From the NCBI RefSeq assembly GCF_902498995.1, contig NZ_CABVLY010000041.1, forward strand, positions 1 to 55,999: 55,999 nucleotides of DNA. Reading direction: 5' to 3'. Positions within the stretch are counted from its first letter, which is position 1. Every line of letters starts with the position of its first letter. Shown piece after piece: positions 34,053 to 41,670 of this stretch. The stretch comes from Burkholderia anthina. GTDB taxonomy: Bacteria > Pseudomonadota > Gammaproteobacteria > Burkholderiales > Burkholderiaceae. A program made the position numbers and the translations under genes. Below the pieces are notes generated by a model. That model had not been told where the DNA came from. It was given only the letters and a program-made list of their open reading frames with translations, and did no database searches.

Positions 34053-36272
34053 TCAAGCCGTCTTCAACTGACTGCCGACCGGCAGCTTGCGCAGCCGCGT
34101 GCCGGTTGCCGCGAAGATCGCGTTCGACAATGCCGCCGCCGTGGCGGCGGTGCCCGGCTCGCCGATCCCGCCCGGCGCCTCGCCGCTCTTCACGAGATGG
34201 ACCTCGATCGGCGGCGTCTCGTTGATGCGCATCATCCGGTAGTCGGTGAAATTGCTCTGCACGACGCGGCCGTCCTCGATCGTGATCTCGCCATACAGCG
34301 CGCCCGTGATCCCGAAGATGATGCCGCCCTGCACCTGCGCCTCGATCGTGTTCGGGTTGACGACCATCCCGCAGTCGACCGCGCACACGGCACGCTTGAC
34401 CTGCACTTCGCCGTCTTCCACCGCGACGTCGATGACGATCGAGAAGAAGCTGCCGAACGCATGCATCACGGAGACCCCGCGCCCTTGCCCCTTGGGCAGC
34501 GGCGTGCCCCAGCCGGCCGCCTTCGTCGCGACGTCGAGCACGTTGCGCGCGCGCGGCGTCTTGTCGAGCAGCGCTCGGCGATACTGGACGGGGTCGGTCT
34601 TGGCCTGTGCCGCCAGCTCGTCGATGAAGCTTTCGACGACGAACGTGCCGCGCGTCGGCCCGACGCCGCGCCAGAACGCGGTCGGCACGTGGCGCGGCTC
34701 CTGGCGCACGTAGTCGACGAGCTGGTTCGGCAGGTCGTACGGCAGCTCGGCCGCCACCTCGACCGCATCGGGGTCGATGCCGTTCTGGAATGCCGGCGGC
34801 GCAAAACGCGCCATGATCGACGAGCCGACGATCCGGTGCTGCCACGCGATCGGCTTGCCGTTCGCGTCGAGGCCCGCCGAGATCCTGTCGTAGTAACACG
34901 GCCGGTACATGTCGTGCTGGACGTCTTCCTCGCGCGTCCACACGACCTTCACGGGCGCATCGACCTGCTTGCCGACCTTCACGGCCTGCGCAGCCATGTC
35001 CGTCTCGAGACGACGGCCGAAGCCGCCGCCGAGCAAGTGGTTGTGCACGACGATCCGCTCCGGCGCGAGGCCCGTGAGCCGCTGCACGACATCGCGCACA
35101 CGTGTCGGCACCTGCGTGCCGAGCCAGACCTCGCAGCCGTCGCCGCGCACGTGCACCGTGCAGTTCACCGGCTCCATCGTCGCGTGCGCGAGCAACGGCT
35201 GTTCGTAGACGGCGTCGACGCGCGTCTTCGCGTTCGCGAATGCCTGGCCGACGTCGCCGTCCTTGCGCGCGACCGCGCCCTTGCCGTTCGCCGCCGCCCG
35301 CGCGAGATCCGCGAAAAGATCCTGGGTCGACACCTTCGCACCCGCGCCCTCGTTCCACTTCACGACGAGCGCCGATGCGCCGCGCTTCGCGGCCCACGTG
35401 TGATCGCCGACCACCGCGACCGCGTTGTCGACGCGCACGACCTGGCGCACGCCGGGAATCTTCTTCGCGGCCGTGTCGTCGACGCTCGCGACCGTGCCGC
35501 CGAACACCGGGCTGTTCACGATCACCGCGTACAGCATGCCGGGCAGGCGCACGTCGAGCCCGAACTGCGCGGTGCCGTCGACCTTCTCCGGCGAATCGAG
35601 CCGCTTCACCGGCTTGCCGATCAGCGTGAAGTCTTCCGGCTTCTTCAGCGCGACGTCCTTCGGCACCGGCAGCGTCGCGGCGGCGTCCGCGAGCTGGCCG
35701 TACGACGCGCGACGGCCGCTCGGCGGGTGCCGCACTTCGCCGTTTTCGGCCCGGCACGCGGCCGGATCGACGTGCCATTGCTTCGCCGCCGCCGCAACCA
35801 GCAGCGTGCGCGCGGTCGCGCCCGCGCGGCGCAGCGGTTCCCATGCGTAACGCACCGACGTCGAGCCGCCCGTCAACTGGCCGCCGAGCAGCGGATCGAG
35901 GAACAGCTTCTCGTTCGGCGGCGCGTGGTCGAGCGTCACGCTCGACAGCGGCACTTCGAGTTCCTCGGCGATCAGCATCGGCAGCGCGGTGTAGACGCCC
36001 TGGCCCATTTCCACCTTCGGCATCACCAGCGTGACCTTGCCGCCGCGGTCGATCTGCACGAACGCGTTCGGCGCGAACACGCCGGCGCGCGCGCTTTCGT
36101 CGGCATCACCGCCGATCACCGAGCGCCGCGCGTCATCGCCGGCTGCCGGCATGCTGAAGCCGAGCAGCAAGCCGCCGCCCGCGGCCGCGCCGAGCGATAC
36201 GCCGAACCGGAGGAACCCGCGGCGCGACAGGCCTGCGCCGGCCCGGCCGGCTTCGATCAGTCCACGTGACAT
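34053..36272 (-). CDS. molybdopterin-binding large subunit, isoquinoline 1-oxidoreductase/aldehyde oxidase type
   Basis: 739 aa. The N-terminus has a twin-arginine signal (LSRRGFLRFG, then GAAAGGGLLLGF), so the folded enzyme is exported. Molybdopterin-site features are MGQGVYTALPMLIAEEL, GGSTSVRYAWEPLRRAG, LLGGGFGRRLETDMA, FWRGVGPTRG and, near the C-terminus, GGIGEPGTAAT with the expected catalytic Glu. I chose the ATG at 36272 because GGAGG sits 5 bp upstream; a start 20 codons earlier would put a basic extension before the Tat motif. It pairs with the [2Fe-2S] subunit at 36357. There is no FAD subunit, so electrons must leave via the cytochrome. The substrate (N-heterocycle or aldehyde) is unknown. 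Confidence 0.94.
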   Translation of the reverse strand: MSRGLIEAGRAGAGLSRRGFLRFGVSLGAAAGGGLLLGFSMPAAGDDARRSVIGGDADESARAGVFAPNAFVQIDRGGKVTLVMPKVEMGQGVYTALPMLIAEELEVPLSSVTLDHAPPNEKLFLDPLLGGQLTGGSTSVRYAWEPLRRAGATARTLLVAAAAKQWHVDPAACRAENGEVRHPPSGRRASYGQLADAAATLPVPKDVALKKPEDFTLIGKPVKRLDSPEKVDGTAQFGLDVRLPGMLYAVIVNSPVFGGTVASVDDTAAKKIPGVRQVVRVDNAVAVVGDHTWAAKRGASALVVKWNEGAGAKVSTQDLFADLARAAANGKGAVARKDGDVGQAFANAKTRVDAVYEQPLLAHATMEPVNCTVHVRGDGCEVWLGTQVPTRVRDVVQRLTGLAPERIVVHNHLLGGGFGRRLETDMAAQAVKVGKQVDAPVKVVWTREEDVQHDMYRPCYYDRISAGLDANGKPIAWQHRIVGSSIMARFAPPAFQNGIDPDAVEVAAELPYDLPNQLVDYVRQEPRHVPTAFWRGVGPTRGTFVVESFIDELAAQAKTDPVQYRRALLDKTPRARNVLDVATKAAGWGTPLPKGQGRGVSVMHAFGSFFSIVIDVAVEDGEVQVKRAVCAVDCGMVVNPNTIEAQVQGGIIFGITGALYGEITIEDGRVVQSNFTDYRMMRINETPPIEVHLVKSGEAPGGIGEPGTAATAAALSNAIFAATGTRLRKLPVGSQLKTA

Positions 36273-36356
36273 GTCAGCCTCCGCAGCGCAGCCTCGACGA
36301 CGCCGACCGGCCCTTCGGGGCGGCGCGAACAAAGTGAACGTGAGGGTTGTTTCATC

Positions 36357-36812
36357 TCACGCCCCCTTCGCGGCATGCTTGACCGCCGCGCGAATCCGGT
36401 TGTACGTGCCGCAGCGGCAGATGTTGCCGGCCATCGCCGCATCGATGTCGGCGTCGCTCGGGCTCGGGTTCGATGCGATCAGCGCGGCGGCCGCCATCAC
36501 CTGCCCCGACTGACAGTAGCCGCACTGGACGACGTCGAGCTCGCGCCAGGCCTCCTGCACCTTCTGGCCGGCCGGCGTCGCGCCGACGGCCTCGATCGTC
36601 GTGATCCTGCGGCCCGCGACGGCCGCGACCGGCAGCACGCACGCGCGCGCGGCGACGCCGTCGAGATGCACGGTGCACGCGCCGCATTGCGCAATCCCGC
36701 AGCCGAATTTCGTGCCGGTCAGGCCGACGACGTCGCGCAGGACCCACAGCAGGGGCATGTCGTCGGGGGCGTCGACCGTGCGGTTTTCGCCGTTGATGTT
36801 GAGGGTGACCAT
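36357..36812 (-). CDS. [2Fe-2S] small subunit of the molybdenum hydroxylase
   Basis: 151 aa. The plant-type cluster uses C38-x4-C43-x2-C46-x11-C58. The second, C-terminal cluster uses CGYCQSG (near 98) and CRCGTYNRI (near 133). This is the standard two-cluster subunit of the IorA/CoxS family, with no signal peptide; it would be carried out of the cell bound to the Tat-exported large subunit. It is 84 bp upstream of that gene on the same strand. Confidence 0.95.
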   Translation of the reverse strand: MVTLNINGENRTVDAPDDMPLLWVLRDVVGLTGTKFGCGIAQCGACTVHLDGVAARACVLPVAAVAGRRITTIEAVGATPAGQKVQEAWRELDVVQCGYCQSGQVMAAAALIASNPSPSDADIDAAMAGNICRCGTYNRIRAAVKHAAKGA

Positions 36813-36943
36813 TCAGCCTCCGGGGCCGGTGTATTGGGGAAGCGGCGCGGCCGGCGCGCCGTGGGTTCATCGCCGCCGCGCATGGCGCGGCGACTGTCGC
36901 GCGGCCCGGGTGGGAGCGAGCCGCGGCGATGGTTCAGCGTCGG

Positions 36944-37243
36944 TCATTCGACCGCGTCGATGCCCGACAGCACCTTGATGACGGGCGGCGCCGCGAACCA
37001 GTCGGCCGACTTGATGCGAAACGCGGTGAAGTACGGGCTGGCGAGGTGGGCGTCGAAGGCCGCCTGGTCGTCGTAGATCTCGAACAGATGCAGCGCCGCC
37101 GAGCCGTCCTGTTCGCGGAACAGGTCGTAGCGGCGGTTGCCGGGTTCGGCGCGGGACGACGGGACCATGCTGCGCAATTCGGCCTCGACGGCCGGTGCAT
37201 GTTCGGGTTTCGGGAAGATCGAGGCCATCACGTAAAGCGCCAT
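36944..37243 (-). CDS. antibiotic-biosynthesis-monooxygenase (ABM) family protein
   Basis: 99 aa. It shows the ferredoxin-like ABM pattern: YVMASIFPKPEHAPAVEAEL, then EPGNRRYDLFREQDGSAALHLFEIYDDQAAFDAHL and SPYFTAF. Such proteins act on quinones or other small electrophiles, or have no known activity. AAGGAG sits 8 bp before the ATG. It lies 131 bp upstream of the [2Fe-2S] gene and may lead that operon. Its specific reaction cannot be told from sequence. Confidence 0.85.
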   Translation of the reverse strand: MALYVMASIFPKPEHAPAVEAELRSMVPSSRAEPGNRRYDLFREQDGSAALHLFEIYDDQAAFDAHLASPYFTAFRIKSADWFAAPPVIKVLSGIDAVE

Positions 37244-37292
37244 GTTTACACTCCTTTTCGAAACGGAAATGCTGCGGAAATACAGAAATGCC

Positions 37293-37328
37293 GCCATCGG
37301 CCCGCGCCACGTGACGCGGGCCGATGGC
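37293..37328 (-). terminator. 14-bp stem-loop after the oxidoreductase pseudogene
   Basis: GCCATCGGCCCGCG (37293-37306) pairs perfectly with 37315-37328 around an 8-base loop. It starts 16 bp past the pseudogene stop. On the minus strand it is followed by a T-rich but interrupted tract (GGCATTTCTGTATTTCC). It probably terminated the oxidoreductase gene, and it also separates that unit from the ABM gene. Confidence 0.55.
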
Positions 37329-37344
37329 CGGCCGGGTGTGTGTG

Positions 37345-37613
37345 TCAGGCGAGTTCGTCCGGGCCCACACGCACGACGACCTTGCCGAAATTCTTGCCGG
37401 CGAGCAAGCCGATCAGCGCATTCGGTGCATCGGCCAGATCGGGGATCACGTGCTCGAGCGCCTTCACGTTGCCCTGCGCGCCCCACTCGCGCCTCGCTTT
37501 CAGGAACGGCGCATAGCCGGTCGCATTTCAGTATGGAAATCGTTCGTGGCGAGCGCACCGACCGGGCGCGCGTTCAGGATGATTCTGCGGTTTGCTGCCT
37601 TGCTTTGCGGCAT
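37345..37613 (-). pseudogene. NADP-dependent oxidoreductase (CurA/YncB-like MDR), large internal deletion
   Basis: The first 29 codons from the ATG at 37613 (MPQSKAANRRIILNARPVGA, continuing to NDFHTE) are the typical start of the zinc-free MDR oxidoreductases with an ADH_N_2 domain. At about 37527 the sequence jumps, in another frame, to the last 60 codons of the same kind of protein (FLKARREW, LIGLLAGKNFGKVVVRVG, ending PDELA at 37345). Intact family members have about 330 residues, so roughly 240 codons are missing and the joint shifts the frame: the N-terminal frame stops 8 codons past the joint. The protein cannot be made. Its TetR regulator and operators remain next to it. Confidence 0.85.
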
Positions 37614-37759
37614 GGGAACCTTCGTCAAGAAATGGACGTGCAACGTGCACGATCGGATCAACGTTGGACAACCGTGATGCAAATGCCTGCGGGAGTGCCG
37701 GTGAATCGCGCCGACGCCGCCGCAGGCACGCGGGTAAAGCAGTCAAACCCCGATTTGAG

Positions 37760-37774
37760 TAGACCAGTCGTCTA
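37760..37774. promoter_or_regulatory. TetR-type operator upstream of the pseudogene
   Basis: TAGAC-CAGTC-GTCTA is a 5-5-5 inverted repeat located 147 bp before the pseudogene ATG and just downstream of tetR. It differs at one base from the site at 38457-38471. Confidence 0.7.
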
Positions 37775-37813
37775 GATTTCGGGCAAAAACAACGCGCGCA
37801 ATGCGCGCCCGGG

Positions 37814-38434
37814 TTACGACCGTGCTTCGTCATCCGCGACCGGCGGCAGATTCAGCATCCGCCGCGTTTCGCGCATCGCGCGTTCGAGCGGTTTGCGGTT
37901 GCGGTGAATCTTCTCCAGCAGCGTTGCGCCGAGCCACAGCTCGTAAAGAATCGCGGCCGTGTGCGCCGGATCGTCGACGCCGCTCAGCGAACCGTCGGCC
38001 AGCCCGGCCTCGATCCCGCCCGCGAGCCGCTCGATGATCTGGCCGGTGCCGCGCCGCAGGACCGCGCGCATCGCTTCCGACAGATCCGACACCTCCGCGC
38101 CGAGCTTCACCGCGAGGCACTTGCCTTCCGGGTCGTCCGCGCACTGCGTGTGCAGCCAGTTGCCCCAGTACGTCATCAGGCGCTGCGCGCCCGTGCCGGC
38201 CTGATGCCGGAGCAGGTTGTCGAGATGCTCGAGATAGCCTTCGAAATACGATTCGAGCAGCGCTTCGCCGAACGCCTCTTTCGAGCCGAAGTAATGGTAG
38301 AACGACCCCTTCGGGATGCCCGCCGCAGCGAGAATCTCGTTCAGACCGACGGCCGAAAACCCCTTGTGGAGCATGATCGGCTTCGCGATATTCAGGATGT
38401 GCTGGCGAACTTCCGCGCCTGAAGATGCATTCAT
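37814..38434 (-). CDS. TetR-family transcriptional repressor
   Basis: 206 aa. The N-terminal helix-turn-helix (about 8-55) contains ILNIAKPIMLHKGFSAVGL, EILAAAGIPKGSFYHYF and SKEAFGEAL, a textbook TetR motif. The C-terminal ligand domain (about 80-190) includes GKCLAVKLGAEVSDLS and ILYELWLGATLLEKI, resembling the AcuR/TetR_C_16 branch. The ATG at 38434 is preferred over a TTG six codons earlier. The two matching operators, one in its own promoter and one before the adjacent oxidoreductase remnant, suggest autoregulation and repression of that gene, most likely relieved by a reactive electrophile. The former target is now broken. Confidence 0.92.
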   Translation of the reverse strand: MNASSGAEVRQHILNIAKPIMLHKGFSAVGLNEILAAAGIPKGSFYHYFGSKEAFGEALLESYFEGYLEHLDNLLRHQAGTGAQRLMTYWGNWLHTQCADDPEGKCLAVKLGAEVSDLSEAMRAVLRRGTGQIIERLAGGIEAGLADGSLSGVDDPAHTAAILYELWLGATLLEKIHRNRKPLERAMRETRRMLNLPPVADDEARS

Positions 38435-38456
38435 GATGGCGTATCTTAGCAACGAT

Positions 38457-38471
38457 TAGACCGGTCGTCTA
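38457..38471. promoter_or_regulatory. TetR-type operator in the tetR promoter
   Basis: TAGAC-CGGTC-GTCTA, a 5-5-5 inverted repeat 22 bp before the tetR ATG. It matches the site at 37760-37774 at 14 of 15 bases. Its place just upstream of the start fits autorepression. Confidence 0.75.
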
Positions 38472-38658
38472 GTAACGTCGAGCCGGTGGATTGAGCGGCA
38501 CTTTACCCGATCCCCGGCGCGCGCCCAATGGTCCGGCATCGGCCCGTGTGGTCGCGCGCACGGCCTCGCGCGCCGCGACCCGGCGGCGCTGGCGGCGCTG
38601 CATCGATCGTGTCGGGAGATTCCGCCTGGAATGGCGGGGAGAGAGGCGCACGATACCG

Positions 38659-38678
38659 GCGGCCGGCGCGCCGGCCGC
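38659..38678. terminator. 20-bp perfect GC palindrome after the lysozyme-like gene
   Basis: GCGGCCGGCGCGCCGGCCGC lies 13 bp beyond the lysozyme-like stop codon. It has no T-run on either strand. A terminator or transcript-end stabiliser is possible, but it may be just a feature of GC-rich DNA. Confidence 0.35.
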
Positions 38679-38691
38679 ACGGCTGGCGGCC

Positions 38692-39540
38692 TTACAGCCC
38701 TTCGTCTTCGAAGTTCCGCGCGTACTGGAGCCGGTTGCCCATCTGCGGATCGGTCGCCTGCTCGTAATCGGTGTCCCAGACCTGGGTGGCCTGTTCGACG
38801 CTCGTCGAGTTCTTCAGGTCCGAAATCGTCTGGCTGTACGGGCCGTCGAGTTCCTGGTTCATGAAGCCGATGTTCGCGTCGAGGCTGCCGGGGTCGAGAT
38901 GGTGCTGGTTCGCATACGCGATCTCGCCCTGCTTGCGTGAGCCGCCCCATTGCGCGAGCCCCCAGCCGTTCGCGTTGTCGTCCGCGAAATTGCCGGACGG
39001 CCCGCCTTCGACACCGCCCTGGTTGACGTCCGGCTCCAGATTGCTTTCCTGTTTCAGGTTGCCGAGCGCACCCGCGATTTGCGTGTCGTTCAGGCCGTAG
39101 CGGCTGCGCAAATCGTCCGCGATCGCGTTCGCGGCGCTGCCGCCGGTGTTCGCGGGCAGCGTCGACGTGCTTTGGCCGGTCGACTGCGGGCCGTTGTTCT
39201 GGTTGACCTGATTGCCCGGGTCGCCGCTGCCGGTGCTCGCCGGCGACGCGCTACGCAGGTTCAGCGCAGGCCCGTTGTTCTGGCCGGTCGACTGCGACGG
39301 ATCGTTCTGCGGCAGCGCGTTGTCGTTGGCCAGCGGCGAAGGCGAACTGCCGGCGCCGCCCACCGGCGATGACGACGAATCGTCGTTGCCCTGCCCGGAC
39401 AGCAGGTTCTTGAGCTCCGCCATCAGCGCCTGGATGATCTGTGCGATCTGTTGCGTTCCCAAGTTGTCCGGCGACGACGCGTCGCTGGTCGGATCACTCC
39501 GGGTCGTCGGAGCGCTGCCCTGAATCGTGATGGTGATCAT
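38692..39540 (-). CDS. lysozyme-like (phage-tail-lysozyme type) protein, probable T3SS-exported
   Basis: 282 aa with no cysteine. Residues 1-140 are low-complexity, rich in Ser, Gly, Asn, Gln and Pro (PSQSTGQNNGP and QNNGPQSTGQS are near repeats), with one amphipathic helix (QQIAQIIQALMAELKNLL) at 30-47; this is harpin-like. Residues about 142-275 match the phage-tail-type lysozyme pattern: LRSRYGLNDTQIAGALGNL, then KQESNLEP with E165 as likely catalytic acid, NGWGLAQWGGSRKQ and FMNQELDGPY. There is no Sec signal. A PIP/hrpII-box promoter lies 96-156 bp before the ATG, and the gene sits at the edge of the hrp cluster. I infer a peptidoglycan hydrolase or harpin-type protein exported by the T3SS. 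Confidence 0.85.
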   Translation of the reverse strand: MITITIQGSAPTTRSDPTSDASSPDNLGTQQIAQIIQALMAELKNLLSGQGNDDSSSSPVGGAGSSPSPLANDNALPQNDPSQSTGQNNGPALNLRSASPASTGSGDPGNQVNQNNGPQSTGQSTSTLPANTGGSAANAIADDLRSRYGLNDTQIAGALGNLKQESNLEPDVNQGGVEGGPSGNFADDNANGWGLAQWGGSRKQGEIAYANQHHLDPGSLDANIGFMNQELDGPYSQTISDLKNSTSVEQATQVWDTDYEQATDPQMGNRLQYARNFEDEGL

Positions 39541-39839
39541 GATTGCCGTGGTCCGCAGGTAGTCGACGCGGTCGGACGCGTCGCGTGTCGCCGTCGTGTG
39601 CGCCGACCGAACCTGGCCGGCCCCGGCACGTTTCGACTGTATGCCGCGACGCCGCGCACGGGGCGCGCGACACGAAATGCCGGCACGCGACGCGAAGCGC
39701 CGCGGCAAGACGGCGAGCGAACGGCGCCGCCCGCCGTTCGCTCGCATACGGATTCATAGGCGCGTCGCCCTCGAAGCAAGCGCCGATGGTTCGCCGCCGA
39801 GCCGCGCGTCGGCCAGCGCGTCGAGCCGCCGCGCGCCGG
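39541..39839. other. 299-bp gap between hrcC and the lysozyme-like gene
   Basis: It contains the PIP-box promoter described separately at 39636-39696. Its remaining about 140 bp next to hrcC show neither a terminator nor a gene I can support. Frames running through from the neighbouring genes are overlap shadows. Confidence 0.6.
39636..39696 (-). promoter_or_regulatory. PIP/hrpII-box promoter of the lysozyme-like gene
   Basis: On the minus strand TTCGC (39696-39692), N15, TTCGT (39676-39672) forms a perfect hrpII box (TTCG-N16-TTCG) and an almost perfect PIP box. A -10 element TACAGT (39641-39636, YANNNT) follows after 30 bp, the spacing known for HrpX/HrpB promoters. The ATG is 95 bp further on. 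Confidence 0.75.
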
Positions 39840-41630
39840 TCAGAAATGAATGATGCGCGGCGTCAGCAGGAACACGCGCTCCATGCGCTTGTGCGAGCGG
39901 TTGGTATTCCTGAACAGTGCGCCGATCACCGGGATCTTCGACACCCACGGCACGCGCGCGACGCCGTTCGAATCGTTGTCGGTGCTGTAGCCGGCGATCA
40001 GCAGGCTCTCCCCTTCCCCGACGAACGCCTGCGTGTTGATCTCGCTGCTCGTGATCACCGGCAGCGTATCGACCAGGTCGCCGGTCAGCTGGCCGTCCTC
40101 GATGTGCACGTCGAGCTTGATCCGGGTCGTGCCGTTGGTGTCCTGCACGACCATCGGCAGCACCCGCATCGACACGCCGGTCGACACCGAATAGAGATCG
40201 CCCGACGTGTAGCCCTGCACGCGCACGAAAAAGCGCGTGCGGTTGTCCATCACAGCCTCGACGTTGTCGAGCGTCGCCACCTTCGGGCTGGAGTCGATCT
40301 TCGCTTCCGATGTCGATTCCATCGCGGTGATCCGTGCGAGCAGATAGCGCCCCGCGTTGCCGAGCACCGCGGTGATCGCCCCGCCGACCGGCGTGGCCGC
40401 GACCGACGTGGTGCCGTCGGACAGCGTGGTCACGCCGAAGTTCGGATTGATGTTGCCGTTGTAGCCATTCTGCTGTTGCGTGCCGGCCCCGGTCTGCAGG
40501 TCGACGTGGCTGTTGTGCGCGCGCCAGTCCACGCCGATCTGCCGCAGCAGGTCGTCGTCGATCTCGATGATGTGCGCTTCGATCTCGATCAGGTTGGGCC
40601 GCGCGTCGAGCTTCTCGATCAGCGGCGCATAGAGCCCGATGCGCTGCGGCGTGTCGCGGATCAGCACCGAGTTGGTCGTCGGATCGGCTTCCACGACCGG
40701 CAGGCTCTGGTCGCCCGCCCCCGGGTCCGCCGTGCCGCCGCCCGGGCCGCCCTGCGTCGCATCCATCAGGGCGCCGTTCTTGCCGCCGCCCGACTGGCCG
40801 CCGCCGAGCAGGCTGTTCACCAGGCCACGCGTCGAGCCGTCGCCGCCCGCCATGCCCGGCGGCAGCGGCGGGATCGGCGAGCCGCCCGTGGTGCCGCCGC
40901 TCGCATCGGTCATCGGCGACAGCCGCTGCAGGCCGCCGACCGGCTGCGTCGGGCCGCCGCCGCCCGTCCCGCCAGCCTGTTGCGGATGATAGAGATTCGA
41001 CACGACGGTCGCCACGCCCGGCACGACGACGTTCTTGCCGTCGAGCTGGACCTTGTGGTCGGCCGCCCATGCGCTGCTCAGCTTGAACGCCCGCACCACC
41101 GTGCCGTTCGAGCGCTGCATGTTCTCGTCGAGATGCTTCGCCACGCCGGCCACCATCTGCACGTACTGCGGCGGCCCGCTGATGATCACCGTGCGCGCAC
41201 TGCTGTCGTAGGTGAGCGGATAGCGCTTGTCGTCGAGCCGCATGCCGTGCAGCGTCGTGTTGAGGTCGCCGATCGACGCGTTGTCGAGCCGGACGATCTG
41301 TCGCGTGACGTCGTTCGCATTGCTGATCGACATCACGCTGCCGTCGTAGAACCACACGAAGCCGAAGGTGGCGGCGAGCGTGTCCAGGATTCGTTGCGGC
41401 GGCATGTCGAAGCGACCGGTCACGGTGCCCTGGACGTTGTCGGCAATCGACGCGGTCACGCCCTGGCTCGCGAGCAGGTCGCGCAGCACGTCCTTCAGGT
41501 CCTTGCCTTCGGCCGTCACGTGCGCGACGCTGCTGCGCCAGCGCACCACGTCCGCATGCGCGGCGCCCGCGGCGCTCATCCCGATCGCCCATGCCACCCA
41601 CGCCGTGCAAAATATCGCCTTCGATTTCAT
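39840..41630 (-). CDS. hrcC: T3SS outer-membrane secretin HrcC (SctC)
   Basis: 596 aa with a Sec signal peptide (about 1-26, ending AAHA). The periplasmic N-domains (about 35-330) include GKDLKDVLRDLLASQGV and RTVIISGPPQYVQMV, with a Gly/Pro/Gln-rich loop near 225-300. The secretin domain (about 345-596) has HIIEIDDDLLRQIGVDW, VGGAITAVLG, KVATLDNVEAVM and the closing GEGESLLIAGY and IPVIGALFRN, ending LTPRIIHF. It forms the outer-membrane ring of the injectisome. It is 40 bp downstream of hrpB with only a weak ribosome site, so it may be read from the hrpB transcript. Confidence 0.96.
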   Translation of the reverse strand: MKSKAIFCTAWVAWAIGMSAAGAAHADVVRWRSSVAHVTAEGKDLKDVLRDLLASQGVTASIADNVQGTVTGRFDMPPQRILDTLAATFGFVWFYDGSVMSISNANDVTRQIVRLDNASIGDLNTTLHGMRLDDKRYPLTYDSSARTVIISGPPQYVQMVAGVAKHLDENMQRSNGTVVRAFKLSSAWAADHKVQLDGKNVVVPGVATVVSNLYHPQQAGGTGGGGPTQPVGGLQRLSPMTDASGGTTGGSPIPPLPPGMAGGDGSTRGLVNSLLGGGQSGGGKNGALMDATQGGPGGGTADPGAGDQSLPVVEADPTTNSVLIRDTPQRIGLYAPLIEKLDARPNLIEIEAHIIEIDDDLLRQIGVDWRAHNSHVDLQTGAGTQQQNGYNGNINPNFGVTTLSDGTTSVAATPVGGAITAVLGNAGRYLLARITAMESTSEAKIDSSPKVATLDNVEAVMDNRTRFFVRVQGYTSGDLYSVSTGVSMRVLPMVVQDTNGTTRIKLDVHIEDGQLTGDLVDTLPVITSSEINTQAFVGEGESLLIAGYSTDNDSNGVARVPWVSKIPVIGALFRNTNRSHKRMERVFLLTPRIIHF

Positions 41631-41670
41631 CGCTGTCGCACACCCGTCACGGAAGAAAAAAATCGGTTCG

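Noticed and set aside
37500..37682. 60-codon minus-strand frame as an independent small gene
   Set aside because: Its middle is the N-terminus of the oxidoreductase and its end is read-through past the deletion joint; it belongs to the pseudogene.
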